Below, piece after piece: positions 51,884 to 61,339 of a DNA stretch of 64,000 nt. This stretch comes from Saprospiraceae bacterium (GTDB taxonomy: Bacteria; Bacteroidota; Bacteroidia; Chitinophagales; Saprospiraceae): assembly GCA_022841345.1 (NCBI GenBank), contig JALHRR010000025.1:1-64000 (forward strand), in the 5' to 3' direction. The number at the start of each line of letters is the position of its first letter. Position 1 is the stretch's first letter. A program made the position numbers and the translations under genes. The notes beneath the pieces are model-generated. The model had not been told where the DNA came from. It did not search any database and worked only from the letters and a program-made list of their open reading frames with translations.

Positions 51884-54800
51884 TTACATCTTTACCAACT
51901 TCCCTCTAAACACCTTCTCACCGGACTTCATCATCAACAGATAAGTCCCCGGAGCCACTTTGCTGATATCAATACTGTTGGAGTAATAGCTGATTTTTTG
52001 CGAAAGAATCAGCTTTCCGTGGATATTATAAATCATCAAATCTTGCGGTTTATCGCTCAGGGCATCTCCTGATATATACACAAGGCCATTAGCAGGATTT
52101 GGGAATGCGGTGATGGATTCAAAAGAATGATCTTTAGTCTTCAGAGGCTGACCAATAATCGTCATCACTTCATCTGTAATGATAGGATCATTGAAATCAA
52201 AAAAGATTCCAGCCAGGTTTTTCACATCGTCTCCACGCAGTGTAAGACTGTCCAGTTGTATTTCAAATTTGATAAATCCATGAGAAGCAGGCTCATTTTT
52301 GAAGCTGTCCACTAATTGAATATCCTCAAATATTACGACAAGCATTCCATTGTTGACTGACCAGGTGTAGTCATGTGAAGCAGCTACAGGTTTGAGGGAG
52401 CTGATATTAAATTTCTTCGTAATCGGATCTTCAATTCTTACTGTTATTGCAGTGTCCTTTCCAGTGTTTTGGAAACGAATCAAGTACTCAATTTTGTCTC
52501 CATGCCCGATATATGATTGATTGCAGTTGCCATTGACAAATATGTTTTTGTCATTAGAATTATAATCATCGATATTTTTCTGACATTCCACATAAGCAAC
52601 TTTTGTCTCAATATCTTCACAATTAAAAGACCTTGTTTTCGCAGTAGCAGAAATGCAATGCTCCTGACCCGGTTCGGAGTTGCAATCAACGTATACTACT
52701 AAATTAAAGCTCCTGCATTCTCCGGGTTGTAAGTAATCTGCATCCAAAACAAGGATGTGTCCTGTCAAAGATTTCACAGGAAGACTTGCTGAAACAAAAT
52801 CGAAAGAAGGATCAAGGATTATTTCAATTTCAGTATTTATTGATTCGATATTACCCTCATTGCAAACTGATCCGTGATAAGTATTATCAAAACATCTTCT
52901 AAGGAATGGAACAGAAAGTCCAATCACGGGACTTGCACAATATTCTGAGATCTTCAGTGGAATGTTCAGATGCATTTCTGTGTCGTTAGCTTCAAACTCA
53001 ACTGTGTAGAAAGATTCGCATTCTTCGTAAAGGTTTGGATTGTAGATGACCTTCACTTCATTGATTAGTGAATTCACAGTGAAAATAGCTATTCCTTGTT
53101 CATCCGGCGCTCTTAAGCTTATCCCGTTCACTAAAATATTTACATTGTGTAATGGAATTTCATTATCATCTGCTAAGCAATTTTTGTTTTGATCATTCAT
53201 TACACTTATGGACAATGTTTTGGGGATTACGATTTGATTTTTGAATTTCAATATTCCTTTTCCTTTAGTGGATACATAAATGTAATTGTCAAAACTAACC
53301 TGCAAGTCATTGATACCTTGTATTTCCGGAAAATCAGGTGTGATATTTATCCAGCTAGTTCCCTCATTGAATGAATAAAAAACCTGTTTATCTGTGTATA
53401 CATAAATATTGTTGAGATGATCTATTTTGATGCTACGAGATGAATGAGTGATCAGTCCATTGATTTTTTTATTGGTAAATGTTGCCCCATGATCTTTTGA
53501 AATGAATAAAGCAAGAATGCCCTGATGTAATCCCATGCCATAAAGCGTTTCTTCACTATAAGACGCAACTAAATTATAAAAATTTGGTACTGCAGAATTT
53601 ATAGTTTTTTCTTTGGTTAAAAAATTATAGTAAATTAACTTATGCGGTTCCAAGATATCATTGGTGAAGTAGTACACGCCAAAGTTTGGAGCAAGAATCA
53701 CCTGAGGAAGAAATAATAAAAGCAGCGAAGTATCGGTATGCTGAATTGACTTCCAATTTCTTCCAAAATCCTCGGAGTAATTCATTTTATCATTATAAAG
53801 CGAATATAAAATTCCAGATTTTTCTTCCAGACTAATCCCGGATATCGATGAAAATGCGAGTTTATGATCAGTTAACAATTGCCAGTCAATTCCATTATTT
53901 TTAGTTTCGTGGATATGTCCAGATTGAGATATGGAAATAATAGTACCGTCGCTTAAATTCCTGATTCTGGAAAAACGATTACCATCCGGATGATTTGTAT
54001 GTTCCCAACCTGACCATGCAGTCTGCTTGTAAAATAATTGACTAAGGTTCAAATCATTTACATGATAAAGATTTTCATTTATTCCAGCTGAGAAAGCTGT
54101 CATGTATGGAATGCCAAATTCATGAATAACAAGATCCCAGTTTAATCCCATATCATTTGAGAGGTAAAACACAGGGGAATGTAAATTCTCACGGGTAATA
54201 ACTATTTCGCCTGATAGATCCGATGAAACATAACTTGGATTGATAATTGGTAAATCGACTGAAGTAAGTGTCATTCCATTATCCTGACTGATAAAAAGTT
54301 CCTCCCCGGATACAAAAAACAGGCTTCCATTGTGCCCCGAATTCATGAAAGAAATATTCATATTGGCCGGAAAATTCAAACTTTGCCAGATTATTCCATC
54401 ATCCGAATAAAATTTCCCCCAAAAGAACTTTTGTCCATTTCTAATCATTTCGCGAGCGTTGATATCTACATCTTCACCTACAAAAGATAGATCATCATTG
54501 AATTCTGCCAACTTATGACTAGATCCAAGACTTTTAATAACGTAATGTTTCTGACCTTCCTGGTCAAGCAAAAGGAGGCCAGAATGCGTCCACCAATCAT
54601 GTTGAATTAAAACAGAATCATGCCCGGAATAAATTGTCAGCCTCTTGGGATCTGCTACAATGAAATTACCATTTTTAAGAATGGCAAAATCAAGAAAATC
54701 CGATCGGATTATAATCCGGAGTGAAACCAGACTTATGGGATCCAGTTGGTAGATTCCACCTCCACCTGCATGAAAAACATTCCCTTCCATGTCTTCTCTG

Positions 54801-55054
54801 ATCATTAAACCTCCATTTCTGTGGTTACTAATATGCTGTGTTAATTCACTCCAGGTTTGTCCACGATCAATAGAAAAAAACAATTGGTTGGTTTCACTCA
54901 TCCTCCCAAAGAGGTATCCTTTATTAGTCTGATAAACTATGTATATCGATGATTCAAAAGGGCTAACAATCTGTTTCCAATCCTGACTTTGCCCGAAAGC
55001 AAAAAAAGAAATATGAACCAGAAAAATTAAAATTATCGATATTCTTAAAATCAT
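51884..55054 (-). CDS. Large T9SS propeller protein, paralogue C
   Basis: A 1056-residue paralogue. Asp-box examples are SIDRGQTWS, SNDMGLNWD, SEDFGRNWK and SKDHGATF. It differs from the others in the otherwise fixed DPNDK block, which reads DDYNSNDKNIFVNGNCNQSY; after it, PGDKIEYL becomes GHGDKIEYL. It also has a cysteine in NGNCNQ where the others have arginine. The stretch from ITKKFNISSLKPVAASHDYT through LAGIFFDFN is the same as in paralogue B. The T9SS end is intact (VFRGKLVKM). Relaxed constraint on one loop or a changed specificity is possible. Confidence 0.85.
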   Translation of the reverse strand: MILRISIILIFLVHISFFAFGQSQDWKQIVSPFESSIYIVYQTNKGYLFGRMSETNQLFFSIDRGQTWSELTQHISNHRNGGLMIREDMEGNVFHAGGGGIYQLDPISLVSLRIIIRSDFLDFAILKNGNFIVADPKRLTIYSGHDSVLIQHDWWTHSGLLLLDQEGQKHYVIKSLGSSHKLAEFNDDLSFVGEDVDINAREMIRNGQKFFWGKFYSDDGIIWQSLNFPANMNISFMNSGHNGSLFFVSGEELFISQDNGMTLTSVDLPIINPSYVSSDLSGEIVITRENLHSPVFYLSNDMGLNWDLVIHEFGIPYMTAFSAGINENLYHVNDLNLSQLFYKQTAWSGWEHTNHPDGNRFSRIRNLSDGTIISISQSGHIHETKNNGIDWQLLTDHKLAFSSISGISLEEKSGILYSLYNDKMNYSEDFGRNWKSIQHTDTSLLLLFLPQVILAPNFGVYYFTNDILEPHKLIYYNFLTKEKTINSAVPNFYNLVASYSEETLYGMGLHQGILALFISKDHGATFTNKKINGLITHSSRSIKIDHLNNIYVYTDKQVFYSFNEGTSWINITPDFPEIQGINDLQVSFDNYIYVSTKGKGILKFKNQIVIPKTLSISVMNDQNKNCLADDNEIPLHNVNILVNGISLRAPDEQGIAIFTVNSLINEVKVIYNPNLYEECESFYTVEFEANDTEMHLNIPLKISEYCASPVIGLSVPFLRRCFDNTYHGSVCNEGNIESINTEIEIILDPSFDFVSASLPVKSLTGHILVLDADYLQPGECRSFNLVVYVDCNSEPGQEHCISATAKTRSFNCEDIETKVAYVECQKNIDDYNSNDKNIFVNGNCNQSYIGHGDKIEYLIRFQNTGKDTAITVRIEDPITKKFNISSLKPVAASHDYTWSVNNGMLVVIFEDIQLVDSFKNEPASHGFIKFEIQLDSLTLRGDDVKNLAGIFFDFNDPIITDEVMTIIGQPLKTKDHSFESITAFPNPANGLVYISGDALSDKPQDLMIYNIHGKLILSQKISYYSNSIDISKVAPGTYLLMMKSGEKVFRGKLVKM

Positions 55055-55133
55055 ATATTCTTCTTATTCATAAAATATTAAAAAGATTTCAATGCCGAAC
55101 CATCAGGAATAGTAAGGGAATCTTAATTCAATC

Positions 55134-58100
55134 TCACATCTTCAGCACCTTCCCTCTGTACACCTTCTCCCCTGACTTCATCATCAACATATAAGTCCCC
55201 GGTGTGCATTTGCTCATATCGATCCAATTGTCATGATAGCTGATCTTTTGCGATAGAATCAGCCTGCCATGGATATCATAAATCATTAAATCCCGGGGCT
55301 TATCGCTTATTGCCTCTCCGGAGATATAGATATGTCCGTTACCTGGATTAGGGAAAGCAGTAATGGATTCGAAAGAATGCTCCTTTGTATTCAGAGGTTG
55401 TCCGATTACCGTGACAACTTCTTCCGTAATAATCGGGTCATTAAAATCAAAGAAGATTCCTGCAAGGTATTTTACATCATCTCCCCGAACTGTAAGACTG
55501 TCCAGCAGTATTTCAAACTTGATAAATCCATGTGATGCAGGCTCATTTTTAAAGCTATCAACTAATTGAATATCTTCAAATATAGCGACAAGCATCCCAT
55601 TGTTTACTGACCATGTATAGTCATGTGAAGCGGCTACAGGTTTAAGTGAGCTTACATTAAATTTCTTCGTGATCGGATCTTCAATTCTTACTGTGAAAGC
55701 TGTGTCTGTTCCTGTGTTTTGGAAGCGAATCAGATATTCGATTTTGTCGCCAGGTTCGATGTAGGTCTGATTGCGATTTCCATTGACAAAAATGTTTTTA
55801 TCATTTGGATCATATGCACCAATATTTTCCTGACAATCTACATATGCATCTCTGGCAGTAGGGATTTCTCCACAATCCTCAGAATCTGTGCTTGTGTAAG
55901 CTGAAATACAATGTTCCTGGCCCAACTCAGCGCTGCAATTAACATTCACTACAAAATGAAAACTCTGACAATCTCCGGGCTGAATATGACCGGCATCCAG
56001 AACCAGCGTTTGACCATTAATTGATTTAATAGGAAGACTGGCTGAAATAAAATCGAAGAATGGATCCAGTGTTATTTCTATTTCAGTATTGATAGATTCA
56101 ATATTTCCTTCGTTACAAACAGAACCATAATATGTATTGTCAAAACATCTTCTCAAAAAAGGTACTGAGAGGCCTACTACCGGATCTGCACAATACTTTT
56201 TTACCTTCAATGGAATGTCGAGATGCAATTCTGTGTCAGTGTCTTCAAATTCGACAGTGTAGGACGATTCGCATTCCTGGAAAAGATCGGAATTGTAGAT
56301 TACTTTTACTTCGTTGAGGGTAGTATGGATGTTAAATGTAGTTTTTCCGGAAGGACCCGGATGTTGGAGGTAATTACTGTTTACTAATACCTTCACTGAT
56401 TTAATTACTGGTTCATTCAAATCAACCGAACAATTCTTATTTTGATCATCCAGGACAGTTATAACTAATTTTCGGGGCTGTTTTAATTGAGGCCGATATT
56501 TCAATAAACCCATGCCCATTGTGGCAAGATATATATAATTGTCAAAACTGGTGCTCAGACCTTCTATTCTTTCAAATTCAGGAAATTCCGGAGAAATATT
56601 GTGCCAGCTGTTTCCCTGATCCTCCGTGTAAAAAATCTGTCTGTTTGAATAAACATATATATTATCAAGATGGTCAGTTTTCATATAATAATTTTGGCTT
56701 TCATTGAAGCCGGGAATTGGTTTTGAAGTAAATGAAGTACCAAAGTCTTCTGATATTTTTAATTGAAACACACCAGATGATTGACTTAAATAATAAAAAT
56801 TTGAATTGTAATATGATGTTGCAAAAACAATGTTGGGAGGAGGCAAAATATTTTTTACTTTTTCGCCACTCAAGGAATTATAATAAATTAATTCTTTATG
56901 TCCAACTTGTTGTGTTGATTTGTAGAAATATGTTCCAAAATTAGGTGCAATCAGTTTAGGGTTTTGACTAGGCAGTATTTCAGGATCTGTAATAGATATG
57001 AACTCCCAGGTTATGCCAAAATCTTTGGAATAATTCATTGTATCTTTATACCAAACATATACAGCATCGGCTTTTTGAATAAGGCCTTGATAATTTCCAA
57101 AAAACTTACGATCATCTGAATGTACTTCCCAGTAGTCACCATAATCTTTAGCTATGAATACTTGACCAGAATCAGAGAATGCAATGGTTGTTCCATTAGC
57201 CAAACTTGCTGGACTGTACAGATCGAGACCTTGCTGATTATCTGATTTACGCTGCCAGGGTGACAATGAATCTTTTTTATAACTGAACTTATTATGCACT
57301 GCTGAGAAATAAATGTTTTCATTTAATCCGGCTGCTATTCCGCCGTGAATAAATGATAGATGAGGTACTCCCACATTGGAATGTATCGATTCCCACGTCG
57401 ATCCCAGGTCAAATGACCGATAAAGTAATGGTTGAGAGCGATTTTCTGTTACTATAAAAACACCTTGTCTGTCACTGGAAATATATTCCATATTTGTAAC
57501 AGGAAAAGCTTTTTCTACAAATGTCATTCCATTATCTGTAGATATAAATAATTTGTACTGAGTCGAGTACAATAAAGTGCCATCCAATCCAATATTATTT
57601 CTGGAAAAAATTTCGTTGGGTAAATTCAGGTTTATCCAATCAATCCCGTTATCTGAATAGGTCTTTAAAGTAAATAATCTATTTCCATTTCTTAGAATTG
57701 GAGTAGATGTGTTAACAGGTATTTTATCCTTAATTTCTGTAAGGTTTCCGTTGAACTCAATTAGATCTGTTTTTCCATCTGATTTATGAACCACATAGTG
57801 CTTATCACCTGTCGGATCCATTAGGAGTTTGACAGAATCAGTTAACCAATGGTGTTCATTTATAACTGAACCCCCGGGCATTAATAATACTATTTTATAG
57901 GTTGAAACAATAATGATATTCCCATTAGTTAAGAAGGCAAAATCCTGAATCCCAGGCATTGTTAAAAATAGATGAGATTCATGTGTAAGGGGATTAAAAG
58001 AGTATAAACCGTGTGAACCAGCATAATAAAGTTCTCCAATATTATTTTCTCTAACTAAATCCCCATTGAAGCCGTAGAAAATGGATTCGTGTAATTCATG

Positions 58101-58298
58101 CCAAATACTACCATTATTCTTCGCGAAAACAAATCTGGCTGTTCCGCTCATTTGGCCAAATAAGTATCCACTTTTTGTTTGAATTCCTACATTAGGGGCT
58201 GTCTTCAGAGAACTTCCTATCTGCTTCCAATCCTGACTTTGAGCACTTGAGATAAAAGGAATTAAAAATATAATAAGAAGAGATACCAGTGTTTTCAT
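55134..58298 (-). CDS. Large T9SS propeller protein, paralogue D
   Basis: A 1054-residue paralogue and the first of the four in transcription order. Its signal peptide is MKTLVSLLIIFLIPFISSAQ. Asp-box examples are STDNGMTF, SFDLGSTWE, AKDYGDYWE and TEDQGNSWH. The SdrD-like segment reads DDQNKNCSVDLNEPVIKSVK. The block TSTDSEDCGEIPTARDAYVD and the DPNDK domain match paralogue B almost exactly. The T9SS domain differs slightly (GNGHIYISGEAISDKPRDLM). The upstream 220 bp are free of genes and must carry the promoter for D and possibly for all four. Confidence 0.85.
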   Translation of the reverse strand: MKTLVSLLIIFLIPFISSAQSQDWKQIGSSLKTAPNVGIQTKSGYLFGQMSGTARFVFAKNNGSIWHELHESIFYGFNGDLVRENNIGELYYAGSHGLYSFNPLTHESHLFLTMPGIQDFAFLTNGNIIIVSTYKIVLLMPGGSVINEHHWLTDSVKLLMDPTGDKHYVVHKSDGKTDLIEFNGNLTEIKDKIPVNTSTPILRNGNRLFTLKTYSDNGIDWINLNLPNEIFSRNNIGLDGTLLYSTQYKLFISTDNGMTFVEKAFPVTNMEYISSDRQGVFIVTENRSQPLLYRSFDLGSTWESIHSNVGVPHLSFIHGGIAAGLNENIYFSAVHNKFSYKKDSLSPWQRKSDNQQGLDLYSPASLANGTTIAFSDSGQVFIAKDYGDYWEVHSDDRKFFGNYQGLIQKADAVYVWYKDTMNYSKDFGITWEFISITDPEILPSQNPKLIAPNFGTYFYKSTQQVGHKELIYYNSLSGEKVKNILPPPNIVFATSYYNSNFYYLSQSSGVFQLKISEDFGTSFTSKPIPGFNESQNYYMKTDHLDNIYVYSNRQIFYTEDQGNSWHNISPEFPEFERIEGLSTSFDNYIYLATMGMGLLKYRPQLKQPRKLVITVLDDQNKNCSVDLNEPVIKSVKVLVNSNYLQHPGPSGKTTFNIHTTLNEVKVIYNSDLFQECESSYTVEFEDTDTELHLDIPLKVKKYCADPVVGLSVPFLRRCFDNTYYGSVCNEGNIESINTEIEITLDPFFDFISASLPIKSINGQTLVLDAGHIQPGDCQSFHFVVNVNCSAELGQEHCISAYTSTDSEDCGEIPTARDAYVDCQENIGAYDPNDKNIFVNGNRNQTYIEPGDKIEYLIRFQNTGTDTAFTVRIEDPITKKFNVSSLKPVAASHDYTWSVNNGMLVAIFEDIQLVDSFKNEPASHGFIKFEILLDSLTVRGDDVKYLAGIFFDFNDPIITEEVVTVIGQPLNTKEHSFESITAFPNPGNGHIYISGEAISDKPRDLMIYDIHGRLILSQKISYHDNWIDMSKCTPGTYMLMMKSGEKVYRGKVLKM

Positions 58299-58522
58299 GG
58301 GATAGGATTATACATGTTCTGAAAATGAAGCAAAATGAATAGAACCTGACCTACCTACTTGTACCGTTGAGTTACAATATTACGCAAAAATTAACGGTTG
58401 ACATAAGGTTTATAAAAAACTTGAAAAAACAAGATGGTAAAGTAAACAAAAAAAAGCAATTTTTAGAGCCCGGTTTTCTGCTGTTCAATTTTAATCAGGA
58501 TGACTGCTATGGATGAAAAAAA

Positions 58523-59725
58523 ATGTACTTTGCAAGAGTTACGCCATCATCCACCGGCTTTTTCAATCTGAGTTGTATGCATAATAATTCGCTATCCTCT
58601 TCATCCATCATCGATCTGGTCTACAGCGGCGATGATTATTTTGAAAGGCTGGCAGATTTAATTGAAACTGCAAGAACTGAAATCCATTTACAGACCTACA
58701 TTTTTGCCGGAGATGAAACAGGAGAACGAATATTTCACTTGCTTAAAAATGCAGCTCAAAGGGGAGTTAAAATTTACATGTTACTGGATGGATTTGCATC
58801 TGCTTCATTTCCTGAAATATGGGTGCATGATCTCAAAGAAAATGGTGTTCAAATCAGATTTTTCTCTCCCATTCCCGCTTCAAAAAGTTACTTTCTCGGT
58901 CGTAGGTTGCATCATAAAATTGTAGTAGCAGATGCTGAAATCGCATTGATCGGAGGCATTAATATTGCAGATAAATACAAAGGAACCAAAGATGAGAAAG
59001 CCTGGCTGGACTATGCTGTGCTGATAGCTGATCCGGTAATAGGAACTCAATTACAGAAGCTATGTCACAATCTGTTTGATGCTAAGAAGAAAAATATTCG
59101 CAAACGCATAGAAAGTAGTTTCTATAAAAATGAATCTCTGCAAATTACTGTCCTCAGAAATGACTGGTTCAAACGAAAAAACGAAATTGCCAAAGCCTAT
59201 ATCCAACACATTAAAGATGCGAAATCGGATGTAGTTATACTTGGATCATACTTCATTCCGGGTATCAGAATGACAAATGAGTTGAAACGGGCGGCAGGAA
59301 AAGGTGTTCGAATCAGATTAGTATTTGCTGGAATATCAGATGTACCTCTGATGAAAAGAGCAACTGCACATTTGTATAGAAAATTGCTCAAACAAGGTAT
59401 TGAATTGTATGAGTGGAACCAATCAGTGCTTCATGCCAAAACAGCTATAGTGGATGGCAAATGGACTACCATAGGTTCATTTAATCTGAACTATCTCAGC
59501 GCCTATGCCAGTATAGAAATGAATGTCGCCATTCAAAATGAAGAATTTACCATGATGTATTCCCGACATTTGGATGATATCATTGCTCAATGTGATCAGA
59601 TTACAATGGAAGACCTGCGGGGTATCAGCGGAATTTATTCCCCAATTCTGAACTGGATATCCTATAAAATTGTGCGATTTATTTTTATGATTCTGACTTA
59701 TAATCCCTATAAAAAAAGGCATTGA
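58523..59725 (+). CDS. Phospholipase D-like cardiolipin synthase family protein
   Basis: A 400-residue cytoplasmic or membrane-associated protein with two HKD motifs: LHHKIVVADAEIALIGG (first His near residue 130) and VLHAKTAIVDGKWTTIGSFN (His near residue 304). The pair of motifs with an NxA/N-type follow-up is typical of ClsB/YwiE-like cardiolipin synthases, which join phosphatidyl groups. No N-terminal transmembrane helices are present, as in ClsB. The start is uncertain: the frame opens at 58523, but MHNNSLSSSSIIDLVYSGDD at 58577 begins closer to the conserved domain. It lies 176 nt before the glycosyltransferase gene on the same strand. Confidence 0.85.
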   Translation: MYFARVTPSSTGFFNLSCMHNNSLSSSSIIDLVYSGDDYFERLADLIETARTEIHLQTYIFAGDETGERIFHLLKNAAQRGVKIYMLLDGFASASFPEIWVHDLKENGVQIRFFSPIPASKSYFLGRRLHHKIVVADAEIALIGGINIADKYKGTKDEKAWLDYAVLIADPVIGTQLQKLCHNLFDAKKKNIRKRIESSFYKNESLQITVLRNDWFKRKNEIAKAYIQHIKDAKSDVVILGSYFIPGIRMTNELKRAAGKGVRIRLVFAGISDVPLMKRATAHLYRKLLKQGIELYEWNQSVLHAKTAIVDGKWTTIGSFNLNYLSAYASIEMNVAIQNEEFTMMYSRHLDDIIAQCDQITMEDLRGISGIYSPILNWISYKIVRFIFMILTYNPYKKRH

Positions 59726-59900
59726 AATTATTGGCCGAAGCTCATTATTTTTTGCAACCCTGAAACAAAATCTAATATGGATTTTAATAATCCCAGAATG
59801 CAAATTTGACTACTTATTAAGATAATTATTAATATATGTAGAATCACTTTTTTTATTCATTTCATTCATTAACTTTAGGGCTTCTTAATGCAGCAAGCTA

Positions 59901-61328
59901 ATGCTTACAGACCCTATCGCTTCGGATCAACATCATTTATTAAAAAATAAATCTGCCAAAGACAAAATCCGGCCCGGGGTTAGGGCAATAATTTTCATTA
60001 GCATTAGTTGTCTTTTCGTCCTTTCTCTATTTTTCCCCTACTCCATTGGTCTGCCGGTTTTCTGCATTGGATTTATTAATTATATATATCTTTTGTTCTT
60101 CAGAGTGCAGAATAATACTTCTGTCATCCCGGAAGTAAAAAATGAATTTACAGAAAATCAGAATTGGATAAAACCTTCATTCTCCATCATCATCCCTCTG
60201 AAAAATGAAGATGAGGTCATTCGCGGCACACTGGACGCAATCAGGACATTGAATTATCCTGAAGAATTGAAGCAGATTATTATTGTGGTTGAAAATACGG
60301 ACCATCTAACCCTGAGTATTTTAACAGGGATGGATTTGGATGACAATATGCAAGTTGTGCTTATTCCTGAGGCAGCCCCTTTTACGAAAGGCAGAGCCTT
60401 ATTACACGGAATAAAAGCAGCTACCGGTGACATTCTTACGATTTATGACGCAGAATCAAGACCGGAACCAGATCAGCTTTTGAAAGCGGCTGCCAAATTG
60501 TCCAGTGAAGGGCCCGGACTCTGCCTGCAAGCCAAAATACATATATCCAATAAATCAACTAACTGGATCACCCGAAACTTCGCAGGAGAATATTATGAAT
60601 GGTATGAGCGGCATTTAAAGACACTGAGCCATGATGGATATTCTTTTGGTCTGGGTGGAAATTCATTTTTTATCAGAAGGAAAGAATTAATCAATGCCGG
60701 AGCCTGGGACCCTTTTAACGTCACTGAAGATGCAGATCTTGCTGTTCGACTGATAGAAAATGGAATACGCATTCGATTGTTTGACAGTATTACTACAGAA
60801 TCCTGCCCTGAACAATGGAGCGACTGGAGTAATCAGAGAACCCGATGGAATAAAGGTCTTTTTGTTACTCAACTGGTGCACCTTCCCGGTTCTATTATGA
60901 ACGGGAAGTTTAGTGTAAGTCAATGGGTAAACTTCTGGCTTCCAATGATCGGCTCTGCTATGGTACCCTTTTACAATTTATTTATACCTGTATTCATGGT
61001 GAGTGCAGGTCTTTCTTATTATACGCTGATAGCGATGAGCACCAGTCTTTGGGTTCTGCTGGGCCTCAATATTACAAGTTCAACCATTCTCAATCGAATC
61101 ACTTACCAAAGATTAAACATCAGTGCCAGCTTGTGGACTACATTGTCAGATGTATTGGCATATCTTTTGATTCACTTACTGGCAGGTTTTAAAGCTTATG
61201 CAGAGTATTTTATATCACCGCTTCATTGGCACAAAACGCAACATAAAGAGATTGAAAAGTCTGTCTCGTCTGATACATTATTACAAACAAAACAAGAAAT
61301 TCAACAATCATTTAAAGTAACTCTTTAA
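59901..61328 (+). CDS. Membrane glycosyltransferase family 2
   Basis: A 475-residue processive-type GT2. Two N-terminal transmembrane helices (about 29-75) are followed by the catalytic domain opening PSFSIIIPLKNEDEVIRGTL. It contains TIYDAESRPEPD (the DxD-like site), GLGGNSFFIRRKELI, FNVTEDADLAVRLIENG (the TED motif) and WSNQRTRWNKGLF (the QxxRW motif). Several C-terminal transmembrane helices follow. These features match cellulose/hyaluronan-synthase-like enzymes that make and export a polysaccharide. The polymer is unknown. A weak -7-like TAACTTTA lies at 59870-59877. Confidence 0.88.
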   Translation: MLTDPIASDQHHLLKNKSAKDKIRPGVRAIIFISISCLFVLSLFFPYSIGLPVFCIGFINYIYLLFFRVQNNTSVIPEVKNEFTENQNWIKPSFSIIIPLKNEDEVIRGTLDAIRTLNYPEELKQIIIVVENTDHLTLSILTGMDLDDNMQVVLIPEAAPFTKGRALLHGIKAATGDILTIYDAESRPEPDQLLKAAAKLSSEGPGLCLQAKIHISNKSTNWITRNFAGEYYEWYERHLKTLSHDGYSFGLGGNSFFIRRKELINAGAWDPFNVTEDADLAVRLIENGIRIRLFDSITTESCPEQWSDWSNQRTRWNKGLFVTQLVHLPGSIMNGKFSVSQWVNFWLPMIGSAMVPFYNLFIPVFMVSAGLSYYTLIAMSTSLWVLLGLNITSSTILNRITYQRLNISASLWTTLSDVLAYLLIHLLAGFKAYAEYFISPLHWHKTQHKEIEKSVSSDTLLQTKQEIQQSFKVTL

Positions 61329-61339
61329 TTTCTAAATGC

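Noticed and set aside
45384-58298. Sialidase activity of the four paralogues
   Set aside because: Asp-box motifs mark beta-propellers in general. I do not see the arginine triad, Asp and Tyr/Glu set of sialidases.
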